Source: Alicycliphilus denitrificans K601 (GTDB taxonomy: Bacteria > Pseudomonadota > Gammaproteobacteria > Burkholderiales > Burkholderiaceae_C). From it: a stretch of 64,000 nucleotides of DNA. Within the stretch, counting starts at the first letter, position 1. The number at the start of each line of letters is the position of its first letter. Made by a program: the position numbers and the translations under genes. This document shows, piece by piece, positions 1-8,277 of the stretch. The notes under the pieces were generated by a model. It was not told where the DNA came from and searched no databases. It saw only the letters and a program-made list of their open reading frames with translations. The stretch covers positions 4,171,001 through 4,235,000 of the forward strand of contig NC_015422.1 of assembly GCF_000204645.1 (NCBI RefSeq). The letters are read 5' to 3'.

Positions 1-113
1 TGCGCTTCGTCGTTGCCGTGCGCGACCTCGCCCACGTCGAGGCGGTGCTGCGCAACCTGCGCCGCACGCACTCCGTGCTGCGCGCGTTCCGCGTGTTGCC
101 GCAGCCGCTCTGA
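1..113 (+). CDS. spoT: RelA/SpoT-family (p)ppGpp synthetase/hydrolase, C-terminal fragment
   Basis: The window opens inside a gene whose last 37 codons (frame starting at base 3, TGA at 111-113) read as the end of an ACT regulatory domain. The fragment has the pattern FVVAVRDLAHVEAVLRNLRR followed by a short tail ending in LPQPL, typical of the C-terminus of long RelA/SpoT proteins. These enzymes make or hydrolyse the alarmone (p)ppGpp in the stringent response. The catalytic domains lie outside the window, so SpoT versus RelA cannot be settled. SpoT is preferred because betaproteobacterial spoT is often next to greB, which here converges on it with only six bases between the stop codons. Confidence 0.7.
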   Translation, partial: RFVVAVRDLAHVEAVLRNLRRTHSVLRAFRVLPQPL

Positions 114-119
114 AACGCG

Positions 120-686
120 TCAGCCTTCCCCGCGCTGCGGATCGGGGTAGTGCACGGATAGGATTTCCAGCGTGCGCGTGCCCGCAGGCGTCTGCAGCGA
201 GACCTCATCGCCCTCGCGGGCTTTGAGCAAGGCGCGTGCGACGGGTGAGATCCAGCTGATCTGCTGCAGGCCGTTGTCCGCCTCGTCCACGCCGAGGATG
301 GTCACCGTGCGCTCCACGCCCTCGTCATCGACGTAGGTGACGGTGGCGCCGAAAAAGATCTGATCGCTGCCGGCGTGCACGGACGGGTCCACGACCTCGG
401 CGATCTCCAACCTCTTGGTGAGGAAGCGGATGCGCCGGTCGATCTCGCGCAGCCTTTTCTTGCCGTACAGGTAGTCGCCGTTCTCCGAGCGGTCGCCATT
501 GCTCGCGGCCCAGTGGACGATGTCGACCACCTTGGGGCGCTCCTCGTCGATCAGCGACAGCAATTCGGCGCGCAGCCGCGCATAGCCCTGAGGCGTGATG
601 TAGTTCTTGCCGCCGGCGGGAATGACGGCCGGCAGGGCCGGCTCGTCGTCGCCGGCATCGGTTTCCTTGGTGAAAGCCTTGCTCAT
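120..686 (-). CDS. greB: Transcription elongation factor GreB
   Basis: A 188-aa protein that rescues backtracked RNA polymerase by stimulating cleavage of the 3' end of the transcript. Residues about 27-100 form the N-terminal antiparallel coiled coil. The acidic tip is visible at residues 64-72 (GDRSENGDY), whose Asp and Glu help position the catalytic Mg2+ in the polymerase secondary channel. The FKBP-like C-terminal domain follows (about 105-185). It is about 30 residues longer than E. coli GreB because of an acidic, low-complexity N-terminal tail. Strong basic runs in the coiled coil (YGKKRLREIDRRIRFLTKR) favour GreB over GreA. It converges on the RelA/SpoT fragment and lies downstream of tRNA-Arg on the same strand, with an intrinsic terminator between. 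Confidence 0.93.
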   Translation of the reverse strand: MSKAFTKETDAGDDEPALPAVIPAGGKNYITPQGYARLRAELLSLIDEERPKVVDIVHWAASNGDRSENGDYLYGKKRLREIDRRIRFLTKRLEIAEVVDPSVHAGSDQIFFGATVTYVDDEGVERTVTILGVDEADNGLQQISWISPVARALLKAREGDEVSLQTPAGTRTLEILSVHYPDPQRGEG

Positions 687-744
687 GCGTTTATGGTGCC
701 TGAATGCGGCGTCCGGTTCACGGACTCGTCAATGCGGCAGAAAC

Positions 745-778
745 GAAAAAGCCCCGGAACCTTGCAGTTCCAGGGCTT
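745..778 (-). terminator. Intrinsic terminator after tRNA-Arg
   Basis: On the minus strand the sequence forms a 12-base stem (arms at 767-778 and 749-760, about one mismatch) with a six-base loop, followed by a T-run (complement of the A-run 746-750). It sits immediately downstream of tRNA-Arg and separates it from greB. Confidence 0.75.
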
Positions 779-784
779 ACCGTT

Positions 785-861
785 TGGTGCGGCTGGCAGG
801 AATCGAACCCACGACCCCTTGGTTCGTAGCCAAGTACTCTATCCAGCTGAGCTACAGCCGC
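785..861 (-). tRNA. tRNA-Arg (anticodon ACG)
   Basis: A 77-base tRNA on the minus strand with an encoded 3' CCA (785-787). The acceptor arm pairs GCGGCTG with CAGCCGC, the D-arm carries AGCTCAG, the T-arm has GGTTCGATTCC, and the anticodon stem CTTGG/CCAAG encloses the loop CTACGAA, giving anticodon ACG. The first base would be deaminated to inosine to read CGU, CGC and CGA. A strong terminator follows at once, consistent with a single-tRNA transcript. Confidence 0.96.
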
Positions 862-871
862 TAAGCTTTGA

Positions 872-902
872 ATTCTAGCATGAAATTTTCATGCTTCTTC
901 AA
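872..902 (-). promoter_or_regulatory. Probable tRNA-Arg promoter with a palindromic spacer
   Basis: On the minus strand TAGAAT (872-877) stands 10 bases upstream of the tRNA as a -10 box. TTGAAG (897-902) is a possible -35 box, with a long 19-base spacer. The spacer contains a 17-base palindrome (878-894, GCATGAAA-A-TTTCATGC). Promoter elements are seen by eye; regulation through the palindrome is inference. Confidence 0.45.
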
Positions 903-1014
903 AAATCGCCGCTTTTCTGAAAGAGCAGATCGGGAATCTGCTGTTCAGCCTCGTGGCGAAGAGCGGATTATAGCCGAGTTTTGCCCCGATTTCAGGAAAA
1001 GGGGCGCCCGGGCG

Positions 1015-1293
1015 TCAGCGGCGCGTGTAGCCCAGGCAGGCTCCTGCGTTGGGCAGGCCCCGGCATTCGCGGTAGAGCCGCCGGTCGCGTTCCGCGGTGC
1101 TTTCGCCGGAATGGTTTTGCTGGTGCTTGACCTTGGTCGACCGGGACTTCTTGGCGGGCGCATGCGCGGCGGCGCCTGCTTCCTGGTGCGGCCTGGCGGT
1201 GGCTGCGTGGCTGCAGGTGGCCGAGCACAGGCCGAAGATGCACAGGGCGATGGCCCATGCGGCAGTGCGCCCGGGCGTGTGTGAAGCTCTCAT
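1015..1293 (-). CDS. Small secreted Cys-containing protein of unknown function
   Basis: A 92-aa protein. The start at 1293 was chosen because the mRNA upstream carries a good ribosome site (AGGGAGG) and because it is followed directly by a signal peptide ([20 protein letters not shown], then a small-residue region ending near SHA at about residue 30). The mature part is rich in Ala, Lys, His and Ser and ends with an Arg-rich region followed by a two-cysteine motif ([19 protein letters not shown]), which could form one disulfide. I recall similar short exported proteins with this kind of tail in Comamonadaceae but know no function. It is divergent from rpsO. Confidence 0.6.
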   Translation of the reverse strand: MRASHTPGRTAAWAIALCIFGLCSATCSHAATARPHQEAGAAAHAPAKKSRSTKVKHQQNHSGESTAERDRRLYRECRGLPNAGACLGYTRR

Positions 1294-1398
1294 GGTGCGC
1301 CTCCCTGGGTGTGTTGTTCGTGCCTTCGCATCATGGGATCGATGGCGCGCTCCTGGGCATCCGGGGCCGCCCGGGTGGGCGCCGAAGCCGGTGCGAGA

Positions 1399-1404
1399 TA
1401 TAAT
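1399..1404 (+). promoter_or_regulatory. Perfect -10 box (TATAAT) upstream of rpsO
   Basis: A consensus TATAAT in otherwise very GC-rich DNA, about 104 bases before the rpsO start. No good -35 box is seen 16-18 bases upstream. It is the best candidate for the rpsO promoter. Confidence 0.45.
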
Positions 1405-1507
1405 CGACAGGTTTTGCATGGTGCAAGACGCACGCCGCAGGCCCTTCCAGCCCACGGCGCAAGTAACCCAGGGCGGCCGCGCGCCGCCTGCCTACAAGGA
1501 AATTCAC

Positions 1508-1774
1508 ATGATCGCTGCCTCCATCAAGGCCGAAGTCGTCAAGGCCAACCAACGTGCCGAAAACGACACCGGCAGCCCCGAAGTGCAAGTGGCCCTGCTG
1601 ACGGCCCGCATCAACGAGCTGACACCCCACTTCAAGCAACACGCCAAGGACCACCACGGCCGCCGCGGCCTGCTGCGCATGGTGAGCCGCCGCCGCAAGC
1701 TGCTGGACTACCTCAAGGCCAAGGACGCCGACCGCTATACGGCCCTGATCGCCAAGCTGGGCCTGCGCAAGTAA
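1508..1774 (+). CDS. rpsO: 30S ribosomal protein S15
   Basis: An 88-aa protein matching the usual S15 length (89 aa in E. coli). S15 binds the central domain of 16S rRNA early in 30S assembly and contacts 23S rRNA in an inter-subunit bridge. The diagnostic block (residues about 20-80) is present: [35 protein letters not shown] and [10 protein letters not shown]. The start ATG at 1508 follows an AAGGAA ribosome site at about 1496-1501. An intrinsic terminator follows directly, then pnp, the same rpsO-pnp order as in many proteobacteria. Confidence 0.97.
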   Translation: MIAASIKAEVVKANQRAENDTGSPEVQVALLTARINELTPHFKQHAKDHHGRRGLLRMVSRRRKLLDYLKAKDADRYTALIAKLGLRK

Positions 1775-1791
1775 GCACGGTGCAAGATCGA

Positions 1792-1828
1792 AACGCCTGA
1801 GTTAGCTCGCTAGCTCAGGCGTTTTTTA
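1792..1828 (+). terminator. Intrinsic terminator after rpsO
   Basis: An eight-base stem CGCCTGAG/CTCAGGCG (1794-1801 with 1814-1821), extended by inner TAGC/GCTA pairing, followed by a six-T run (1822-1827). It probably limits read-through from rpsO into pnp, as in E. coli where the two genes are only partly co-transcribed. Confidence 0.85.
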
Positions 1829-1892
1829 CTTTTTTCTTTCGGAGAGAAACAGAGCGAAGCTGTGTCATTCCACGCCGGCGTTGGCGTTCGGT

Positions 1893-1990
1893 TTGCTATT
1901 GATTAAATAGCTACTAGCGCTTGTCTGGAATGGCATCGCGATCTGTTTTACCTCCAAACCTATGCTATTGGCGCGCCAGTAGCTATTTTT
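1893..1990 (+). repeat. Dispersed-repeat inverted pair forming the pnp leader hairpin
   Basis: Two arms, AAATAGCTACT (1905-1915) and AGTAGCTATTT (1978-1988), are perfect reverse complements, and pairing continues inward through AGCGC/GCGCC-type bases. The right arm ends just before the pnp ribosome site (AGGAG, 1993-1997). The arms match the TAGCTGC / GCGCTT repeat type found elsewhere in the window. In E. coli the pnp leader hairpin is cut by RNase III and used for autoregulation; the same role here is inference. Confidence 0.6.
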
Positions 1991-2004
1991 TCAGGAGTAA
2001 ACGC

Positions 2005-4200
2005 ATGACGATGTTCAACAAAGTCACCAAGACCTTCCAGTGGGGCCAGCATACGGTCACCATGGAGACGGGCGAGATCGCCCGCCAGGCATCCGGCGCC
2101 GTGCTGGTCAATATCGACGACACCGTGGTGCTGGCTACCGTGGTGGCGTCCAAGAACGCCAAGCCGGGCCAGGACTTCTTCCCGCTGACCGTGGACTACA
2201 TCGAGAAGACCTACGCCGCCGGCAAGATCCCCGGCAGCTTCTTCAAGCGCGAGGCCAAGCCCAGCGAGCTGGAGACGCTGACCAGCCGCCTGATCGACCG
2301 CCCGATCCGCCCGCTGTTCCCCGAAGGCTTCTACAACGAAGTCCATGTGGTCATCCACACCATCTCGCTCAACCCCGAGGTGGACGCCGACATCGCCGCG
2401 ATGATCGCCACGAGCGCCGCCCTGTCGGTGTCGGGCATTCCGTTCAACGGCCCCATCGGCGCCGCGCGCGTGGGCTACATCAATGGTGAGTACGTGCTCA
2501 ACCCCGGCCAGACGGCGCGCAAGAACAGCCAGATGGACTTGGTCGTCGCCGGCACCGAGACCGCCGTGCTGATGGTCGAGTCCGAGGCCCTGCAACTACC
2601 CGAGGACGTGATGCTCGGCGCCGTGGTCTATGGCCACGAGCAGGGCAAGATCGCCATCGACGCCATCCACGAACTGGTGCGCGACGCGGGCAAGCCTGTG
2701 TGGGACTGGCAGCCTGAGGCCAAGGACGAGGCCCTGATCGCCAAGGTGGCCGAGCTGGGCGAAGGCACGCTGCGCGCCGCCTACCAGAACCGCAACAAGC
2801 AATTGCGCACGCAGGCCTGCCGCGAGGCCTATGCCGCCGTGAAGGCTGGCCTGACGGAGCAGGGCGTGGAGTTCGACGCCGTCAAGGTCGACAACATGTT
2901 GTTCGACATCGAGGCGCGCATCGTGCGCTCGCAGATCCTCGCGGGCGAGCCGCGCATCGATGGCCGCGACACGCGCACCGTGCGCCCCATCGAGATCCGC
3001 ACCTCGGTGCTGCCGCGCACCCATGGCTCGGCCCTGTTCACGCGTGGCGAGACCCAGGCCCTGGTCGTCTCCACCCTGGGCACAGAGCGCGACGCGCAGC
3101 GCATCGACGCGCTGGCCGGCGAGTTCGAGGACCGCTTCCTGTTCCACTACAACATGCCTCCGTTCGCCACCGGCGAAGTGGGCCGCATGGGCTCGACCAA
3201 GCGCCGCGAGGTCGGCCATGGCCGCCTGGCCAAGCGCGCCCTGGTGGCCTGCCTGCCGAGCAAGGAAGAGTTCCCCTACACCATCCGCGTGGTGTCCGAG
3301 ATCACCGAATCCAACGGCTCCTCGTCCATGGCCTCCGTCTGCGGCGGCTGCCTGTCGATGATGGATGCGGGCGTGCCCATGAAGGCGCACGTGGCCGGCA
3401 TCGCCATGGGCCTGATCAAGGAAGACAACAAGTTCGCCGTGCTCACCGACATCCTGGGCGACGAGGACCACCTGGGTGACATGGACTTCAAGGTGGCCGG
3501 TACCACGGCCGGCATCACCGCCCTGCAGATGGACATCAAGATCCAGGGCATCACCAAGGAAATCATGCAGGTCGCGCTGGCCCAGGCCAAGGAAGCGCGC
3601 ATGCACATCCTCGGGAAGATGCAGGAAGCCATGGGCGAGGCCAAGACCGAGATCAGCAGCTTCGCGCCCAAGCTCTTCACGATGAAGATCAACCCCGAGA
3701 AGATCCGCGACGTGATCGGCAAGGGCGGCGCCACCATCCGTGCGCTCACCGACGAGACCGGCTGCCAGATCAACATCGAGGAAGACGGCACCATCACCAT
3801 CGCCGCTACCGAGGCTGCCAAGGCCGACGAGGCCAAGCGCCGCATCGAGGAGATCACGGCCGAGGTCGAGATCGGCAAGGTCTACGAAGGCCCGGTCACC
3901 AAGGTCCTGGACTTCGGTGCGCTGATCAACCTGCTGCCTGGCAAGGACGGCCTGCTGCACATCAGCCAGATCGCCCACGAGCGCGTGGAGAGGGTCGGCG
4001 ATTACCTGCAGGAAGGCCAGATCGTCAAGGTCAAGGTGCTGGAGACCGACGACAAGGGCCGCGTCAAGTTGTCCATGAAGGCGCTCGCCGAGCGCCCCGC
4101 GGGCCTGCCGGAACGCGAGCCGCGCGAGCCCCGTGAACCGCGTGAGCCCCGTGGCGAACGCCGTGAGCGCCGGGACAATGGCGCGCCGGAGCAGCAGTAA
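2005..4200 (+). CDS. pnp: Polyribonucleotide nucleotidyltransferase (PNPase)
   Basis: A 731-aa phosphorolytic 3'-5' exoribonuclease, usually trimeric and part of RNA-degradation complexes. The start at 2005 was chosen because AGGAG lies seven bases upstream; TTG-initiated extensions are not needed. Domains in order: two RNase PH domains (about 1-220 and 310-540, with [32 protein letters not shown] and the catalytic region around [15 protein letters not shown]), the all-alpha linker, a KH domain ([18 protein letters not shown], near 565-620), and an S1 domain ([20 protein letters not shown], near 625-695). The tail is a run of Arg-Glu-Pro repeats ([14 protein letters not shown]). The 5' leader carries a long inverted repeat compatible with RNase III autoregulation. 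Confidence 0.98.
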   Translation: MTMFNKVTKTFQWGQHTVTMETGEIARQASGAVLVNIDDTVVLATVVASKNAKPGQDFFPLTVDYIEKTYAAGKIPGSFFKREAKPSELETLTSRLIDRPIRPLFPEGFYNEVHVVIHTISLNPEVDADIAAMIATSAALSVSGIPFNGPIGAARVGYINGEYVLNPGQTARKNSQMDLVVAGTETAVLMVESEALQLPEDVMLGAVVYGHEQGKIAIDAIHELVRDAGKPVWDWQPEAKDEALIAKVAELGEGTLRAAYQNRNKQLRTQACREAYAAVKAGLTEQGVEFDAVKVDNMLFDIEARIVRSQILAGEPRIDGRDTRTVRPIEIRTSVLPRTHGSALFTRGETQALVVSTLGTERDAQRIDALAGEFEDRFLFHYNMPPFATGEVGRMGSTKRREVGHGRLAKRALVACLPSKEEFPYTIRVVSEITESNGSSSMASVCGGCLSMMDAGVPMKAHVAGIAMGLIKEDNKFAVLTDILGDEDHLGDMDFKVAGTTAGITALQMDIKIQGITKEIMQVALAQAKEARMHILGKMQEAMGEAKTEISSFAPKLFTMKINPEKIRDVIGKGGATIRALTDETGCQINIEEDGTITIAATEAAKADEAKRRIEEITAEVEIGKVYEGPVTKVLDFGALINLLPGKDGLLHISQIAHERVERVGDYLQEGQIVKVKVLETDDKGRVKLSMKALAERPAGLPEREPREPREPREPRGERRERRDNGAPEQQ

Positions 4201-4237
4201 CCGTAAGGCCGCGCCGCGCCCCGGGGCCGGCGCATGG

Positions 4238-4300
4238 TGTTGCTATTGAAATAAGAGCTCCTGGCGCTTACTCCATAAGTGCTGGAGCCTTGAAACATTC
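4238..4300 (+). repeat. Dispersed repeat hairpin between pnp and the oxidoreductase gene
   Basis: An AT-richer stretch beginning TTGCTATTGAAATAAGAGC and folding as GCTCC-TG-GCGCTTA (4257-4270) against TAAGTGC-TGGAGC (4276-4288) around a five-base loop. It resembles the element in the pnp leader. It may act as a 3' stabilising hairpin or weak terminator for pnp; no T-run follows. Confidence 0.5.
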
Positions 4301-4322
4301 CAATATTGCAATGAAGAATGTG

Positions 4323-5315
4323 ATGCAAGCGGTAGAAATCTCAGCGTTCGGCCCGCCCGAAGGGCTGTGCCTTGCCGAACGCCCGCTGCCGCAGCCCGGT
4401 GCGGGCGAGCTGCTGATCCGCGTCGCGGCCAGTGGCGTGAACCGTCCCGACGTGCTGCAGCGCAAGGGGCATTACGCACCGCCGCCGGGCGTGTCCGACC
4501 TGCCGGGCCTGGAGGTGGCCGGCGTGGTGGAGTCCGGCGATGCCGCCGCCATGGCGCAGGCGGGCATCCGCGTGGGCGATCGCGTCTGCGCACTGGTCGC
4601 CGGCGGCGGCTACGCCGCGTACTGCGTGGCCCCCGTGGCGCAATGCCTGCCGGTGCCCGAGGGGCTGAGCGATGTGGAGGCGGCCTCGCTGCCCGAGACG
4701 TTTTTCACCGTGTGGAGCAACGTGTTCGACCGCGCGCGCCTGCAGGCGGGCGAGACCCTGCTGGTGCAGGGCGGCAGCAGCGGCATCGGCGTCACGGCCA
4801 TCCAGCTGGCGCGCGCGCGCGGCGCCACGGTCATCGTCACCGCGGGCACGGACGAGAAATGCGCAGCCTGCCTGGCGCTGGGCGCGCACCACGCCATTAA
4901 CTACAAATCGCAGGACTTCGTGGCCGAAGCGCAGCGCATCACCGAAGGGCGGGGCGTGGACGTGGTGCTCGACATGGTGGCGGGCCCGTACGTGGCGCGC
5001 GAGGTGGAATGCCTGGCCGAGGACGGGCGCGTGGTCATCATCGCCGTGCAGGGTGGGGTGAAGGCCGAATTCAACGCCGCCCTGGTGCTGCGCAAGCGCC
5101 TGACCATCACGGGCTCCACGCTGCGCCCCCGCCCCGTGGCCTTCAAGGCGGCGATCGCCAAGGCCCTGCGCGAGCAGGTCTGGCCGCTGCTGGCGTCGGG
5201 CGCGGTGAAGCCGGTCATCCACAGCACGTTCGCTGCGGCCGATGCGGCCCAGGCGCACGCGCTGATGGAGTCCAACCAACATGTGGGCAAGATTGTTTTG
5301 ACATGGACGACATGA
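4323..5315 (+). CDS. NAD(P)H quinone oxidoreductase, zinc-independent medium-chain dehydrogenase family (PIG3-like)
   Basis: About 330 aa. The protein has the GroES-like N-terminal domain of medium-chain dehydrogenases ([20 protein letters not shown]) and a Rossmann domain with the NADPH motif [16 protein letters not shown], as in TP53I3/PIG3-type quinone oxidoreductases. Structural-zinc cysteines are absent, which fits the quinone reductase branch. The start is uncertain: 4323 (MQAVEIS) is where the family usually begins, but in-frame ATGs at 4311 and 4290 also exist and the upstream repeat obscures any ribosome site. Its TGA overlaps the tpiA ATG (ATGA, 5312-5315), so the two are translationally coupled. 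Substrate is not predictable from sequence. Confidence 0.85.
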   Translation: MQAVEISAFGPPEGLCLAERPLPQPGAGELLIRVAASGVNRPDVLQRKGHYAPPPGVSDLPGLEVAGVVESGDAAAMAQAGIRVGDRVCALVAGGGYAAYCVAPVAQCLPVPEGLSDVEAASLPETFFTVWSNVFDRARLQAGETLLVQGGSSGIGVTAIQLARARGATVIVTAGTDEKCAACLALGAHHAINYKSQDFVAEAQRITEGRGVDVVLDMVAGPYVAREVECLAEDGRVVIIAVQGGVKAEFNAALVLRKRLTITGSTLRPRPVAFKAAIAKALREQVWPLLASGAVKPVIHSTFAAADAAQAHALMESNQHVGKIVLTWTT

Positions 5316-6106
5316 CTCAGAAAAAGAAACTCATTGCCGGCAACTGGAAGATGAACGGCAGCCTGCAGGCCAACGCGGCCCTGCTGCAGGCGCTGCGCGA
5401 CGGGCTCGGCGAGGCCGCCTGCGCCGTGGCCGTGGCCGTCCCGGCGCCGTACCTGGCGCAGGTGCAGGGGCTGGTCGCCGGCTCGGCGATCGCGCTTGCC
5501 GCCCAGGACGTGTCGCAGCATGAGTCGGGCGCGTTCACGGGAGAGGTCTCCGCGGCCATGCTGCGCGACTTCGGCACGCGCTACGTGCTCGTGGGGCACT
5601 CCGAACGCCGCCAGTACCACGGCGAGACAGATGCCGTGGTGGCGGCCAAGGCGCAGCGCGCGCTGGCGGCTGGCATCACGCCCATCGTGTGCGTGGGCGA
5701 GACTCTGGCGGAGCGCGAGGCGGGGCAGACGGAGGCCGTGGTCAAGCGTCAGCTGGCGGCGGTGGTGCAGTCCAATGGCCAGTGCATCAGCGAAATCGTG
5801 GTCGCCTACGAGCCCGTCTGGGCCATCGGCACGGGCCGCACGGCGACCCCCGAGCAGGCCCAGCAGGTGCACGCCGTGCTGCGCGCCCAGCTGGCGGCGG
5901 CGACCGAGCGCGCCGACCGCGTGTCCCTGCTGTACGGTGGCAGCATGAATGCCGCCAACGCGGCGCAGCTGCTGGCGCAGCCCGACATCGACGGCGGCCT
6001 GGTGGGCGGGGCCTCGCTCAAGGCCGCAGATTTTCTGCAAATTATTGCTGCAGCGCATGCTATACAAGCGCAAGCAGCTACGGAATTAGGAGCTGAAAAA
6101 GCATGA
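5312..6106 (+). CDS. tpiA: Triosephosphate isomerase
   Basis: 264 aa. It interconverts dihydroxyacetone phosphate and glyceraldehyde 3-phosphate in glycolysis and gluconeogenesis. All signatures are present: the substrate Lys in GNWKMNG near the N-terminus, the electrophilic His in [11 protein letters not shown], the catalytic Glu in [13 protein letters not shown], and the phosphate-binding [10 protein letters not shown] and GGLVGGASL loops. The start at 5312 overlaps the upstream stop as ATGA; an alternative ATG lies at 5303. The C-terminus is about 15 residues longer than usual and its last codons lie in a dispersed repeat (6041-6095). The TGA overlaps the secG ATG. Confidence 0.97.
   Translation: MTQKKKLIAGNWKMNGSLQANAALLQALRDGLGEAACAVAVAVPAPYLAQVQGLVAGSAIALAAQDVSQHESGAFTGEVSAAMLRDFGTRYVLVGHSERRQYHGETDAVVAAKAQRALAAGITPIVCVGETLAEREAGQTEAVVKRQLAAVVQSNGQCISEIVVAYEPVWAIGTGRTATPEQAQQVHAVLRAQLAAATERADRVSLLYGGSMNAANAAQLLAQPDIDGGLVGGASLKAADFLQIIAAAHAIQAQAATELGAEKA
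6041..6095 (+). repeat. Dispersed repeat inside the 3' end of tpiA
   Basis: An AT-richer segment with an inverted repeat GCTGC-A-GCGC (6047-6056) / GCGC-AA-GCAGC (6068-6078) that resembles the repeats at 1893-1990 and 4238-4300. It encodes the extra C-terminal residues of TpiA (about [20 protein letters not shown]), which look like an addition beyond the normal end of the fold. Confidence 0.5.
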
Positions 6107-6468
6107 ATGCAGTCGTGAACATAATCCTGGCGATCCAGATGCTGGCGGCGCTGGGCATGATCGGATTGATCCTGATCCAGCATGGCAAGGGCGCCGACAT
6201 GGGTGCCGCCTTCGGCAGCGGCAGCTCCGGCAGCCTGTTCGGCGCCAGCGGCAGCGCCAACTTCCTGTCGCGCACCACGGCCGTCCTGGCGACGATCTTT
6301 TTCGTGGCCACGCTGGCCCTGGCCTATTTCGGCAATCAACGCCCCGCGAGCAGCGGCAGCGTGCTGGAAACGCCGGCCGCCGCCGTACCTGCCGCCGGCG
6401 CCTCCACGGCGGTGCCCGCGCCTGCCGCGGAGCCTGCATCGGGCGCCGCGCAAATCCCCACGAAGTGA
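6103..6468 (+). CDS. secG: Preprotein translocase subunit SecG
   Basis: 121 aa. SecG is the small, non-essential inner-membrane partner of SecYE that promotes SecA cycling during protein export. Two transmembrane helices are visible (about 4-24 and 52-74), joined by the conserved cytoplasmic loop with [20 protein letters not shown] and [14 protein letters not shown] Pro/Ala-rich tail follows, common in betaproteobacterial SecG. The start overlaps the tpiA stop as ATGA. The tpiA-secG-tRNA-Leu-nuo order is widely conserved in proteobacteria. Confidence 0.95.
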   Translation: MNAVVNIILAIQMLAALGMIGLILIQHGKGADMGAAFGSGSSGSLFGASGSANFLSRTTAVLATIFFVATLALAYFGNQRPASSGSVLETPAAAVPAAGASTAVPAPAAEPASGAAQIPTK

Positions 6469-6505
6469 GTGGACGAGGGGCGTCATAAAAAACCGCTTCT
6501 CCGCT

Positions 6506-6533
6506 TTGTGACAGGGTTTTTCCGGGGTAGAAT
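6506..6533 (+). promoter_or_regulatory. Sigma-70 type promoter for tRNA-Leu and probably the nuo operon
   Basis: TTGTGA (6506-6511) and TAGAAT (6528-6533) are separated by 16 bases, about 64 bases before tRNA-Leu. No terminator is seen between the tRNA and nuoA, so this promoter may also serve complex I. Confidence 0.55.
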
Positions 6534-6597
6534 CTTAGTCTGTCTGGAAAGCCAAAACCGTTTTTCCGGTCCTCATGCCATCCAGATGCATACAGCA

Positions 6598-6682
6598 GCC
6601 GTCGTGGTGAAATTGGTAGACACGCTATCTTGAGGGGGTAGTGGCGAAAGCTGTGCGAGTTCGAGTCTCGCCGACGGCACCA
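6598..6682 (+). tRNA. tRNA-Leu (anticodon GAG)
   Basis: An 85-base class II tRNA with long variable arm and encoded CCA (6680-6682). The acceptor stem pairs GCCGTCG with CGACGGC, the D-loop has AATTGGTAGACACGC, the anticodon stem CTATC/GGTAG holds the loop TTGAGGG (anticodon GAG, reads CUC/CUU), and the T-arm has GAGTTCGAGTCTC. It sits directly between secG and nuoA. Confidence 0.96.
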
Positions 6683-6756
6683 ATCACAAGAGGCCACCTC
6701 CTGGCCCGCAAAGCGGGGCATGCGAGGTGGTCTCCAGCGATGAGTACATCCTCCAG

Positions 6757-7116
6757 ATGAACCTCGATCAATACCTCCCAGTCCTTTTGTTCATTCTGGT
6801 CGGCATCGGTGTTGGCGTCGTGCCGCTCCTGCTGGGCTATGTACTGGGGCCCAACCGCCCGGATCCGGCAAAGAATTCCCCTTACGAATGTGGCTTCGAG
6901 GCCTTCGACGATGCGCGCATGAAGTTCGACGTGCGCTACTACCTCGTGGCCATCCTGTTCATCCTGTTCGATCTGGAAATCGCCTTCCTCTTTCCCTGGG
7001 CCGTGGCATTGCAGGACGTGGGGGCGACGGGCTTCGTAGCCGTCGTGATTTTCCTCTCCATCCTGGTCATAGGCTTTGCCTACGAGTGGAAAAAAGGCGC
7101 CCTGGATTGGGAATGA
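6757..7116 (+). CDS. nuoA: NADH-quinone oxidoreductase subunit A
   Basis: 119 aa, three transmembrane helices. First gene of a complete complex I operon. NuoA lies at the hinge between the membrane arm and the peripheral arm near the quinone site. Family signatures are [20 protein letters not shown] in the first loop (with the conserved Cys), followed by [20 protein letters not shown] and EIAFLFPWA. The start ([11 protein letters not shown]) was placed at the ATG at 6757 just before the first helix; an in-frame GTG at 6727 would add ten polar residues not expected in the family. Confidence 0.97.
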   Translation: MNLDQYLPVLLFILVGIGVGVVPLLLGYVLGPNRPDPAKNSPYECGFEAFDDARMKFDVRYYLVAILFILFDLEIAFLFPWAVALQDVGATGFVAVVIFLSILVIGFAYEWKKGALDWE

Positions 7117-7152
7117 GCGGCGCCATGCAGGCGCCATACAAGGAATGACACG

Positions 7153-7632
7153 ATGATTGAAGGTGTGATGAAGGAGGGCTTCGTCACCACGAGCTATGAC
7201 GCCGTGGTGAACTGGGCCAAGACCGGATCCCTTTGGCCTGTGACCTTCGGTCTGGCCTGCTGTGCGGTGGAGATGATGCACGCCGCCGCGGCGCGCTATG
7301 ACTTGGCGCGCTTCGGCGCCGAGGTGTTTCGTGCCAGCCCGCGCCAGTCCGACCTGATGATCGTGGCCGGAACGCTGTGCAACAAGATGGCCCCCGCTCT
7401 GCGCAAGGTCTACGACCAGATGGCGGAGCCGCGCTGGGTGATCTCCATGGGGTCGTGCGCCAATGGCGGCGGCTATTACCACTACAGCTACTCGGTGGTG
7501 CGCGGCTGCGACCGCGTGGTGCCGGTGGATGTGTACGTGCCGGGCTGCCCGCCGACGGCCGAGGCGCTGATCTACGGCATCATCCAGCTGCAGCAGAAGA
7601 TCCGCCGCACCCACACCATTGCGCGCGTTTGA
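7153..7632 (+). CDS. nuoB: NADH-quinone oxidoreductase subunit B
   Basis: 159 aa. A peripheral-arm subunit carrying the terminal [4Fe-4S] cluster N2 that hands electrons to quinone. The ligands are visible: the adjacent cysteines in [11 protein letters not shown], the Cys in [13 protein letters not shown], and the Cys residues in [16 protein letters not shown] and [14 protein letters not shown]. Length and motifs are standard. It follows nuoA after 36 bases with an AAGGAA ribosome site. Confidence 0.98.
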   Translation: MIEGVMKEGFVTTSYDAVVNWAKTGSLWPVTFGLACCAVEMMHAAAARYDLARFGAEVFRASPRQSDLMIVAGTLCNKMAPALRKVYDQMAEPRWVISMGSCANGGGYYHYSYSVVRGCDRVVPVDVYVPGCPPTAEALIYGIIQLQQKIRRTHTIARV

Positions 7633-7641
7633 GGGGATTCG

Positions 7642-8250
7642 ATGACCGACATTGCCATTCACCCTGAGAAGCTGCGCGACGCCGTGGCCGGTGCCTTGGG
7701 CGACAAGCTGCGCGAGATCCGGCTGGCGCTCGGCGAGGTCACCGTGGTGGTCGCCGCGGAGGACTACCTGGCGGCCATGGAGATCCTGCGCGATGCGCCG
7801 CAATGCCGTTTCGAGCAGCTGATCGACCTGTGCGGCGTGGACTATTCGACCTATGGCGAGGTGGGGACGGACGGGCCCCGCTACGCCGTGGTGACGCACC
7901 TGCTGTCGTTGTCGCTGAACCAGCGGCTGCGCGTCAAGGTGTTCTGTCCGGACGATGACTTCCCGGTCATTCCTTCCGTCACCGGAATCTGGAATGGCGC
8001 CAACTGGTTCGAGCGCGAGGCGTTCGACCTCTATGGCATCGTGTTCGACGGCCACAACGACCTGCGCCGCATCCTGACGGACTACGGCTTCATCGGCCAC
8101 CCCTTCCGCAAGGACTTCCCGCTTTCGGGCCATGTGGAGATGCGCTACGACGCCGAGCAGCGCCGCGTCGTTTACGAGCCCGTGACCATCGAGCCGCGTG
8201 AGATCACGCCACGCATCATCCGAGAAGACAACTACGGAGGCCTGCACTGA
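7642..8250 (+). CDS. nuoC: NADH-quinone oxidoreductase subunit C (30 kDa)
   Basis: 202 aa. A structural subunit of the hydrophilic arm that packs against NuoD near the quinone tunnel. The family signature ERE(A/T)[11 protein letters not shown] is present at residues about 120-135, followed by [20 protein letters not shown]. NuoC and NuoD are separate genes, as is usual in betaproteobacteria, not fused as in E. coli. The start lies nine bases after the nuoB stop, preceded by GAGGGG. Confidence 0.97.
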   Translation: MTDIAIHPEKLRDAVAGALGDKLREIRLALGEVTVVVAAEDYLAAMEILRDAPQCRFEQLIDLCGVDYSTYGEVGTDGPRYAVVTHLLSLSLNQRLRVKVFCPDDDFPVIPSVTGIWNGANWFEREAFDLYGIVFDGHNDLRRILTDYGFIGHPFRKDFPLSGHVEMRYDAEQRRVVYEPVTIEPREITPRIIREDNYGGLH

Positions 8251-8277
8251 GGCGGTTGTCCGCCAAGGTGTTCGATC

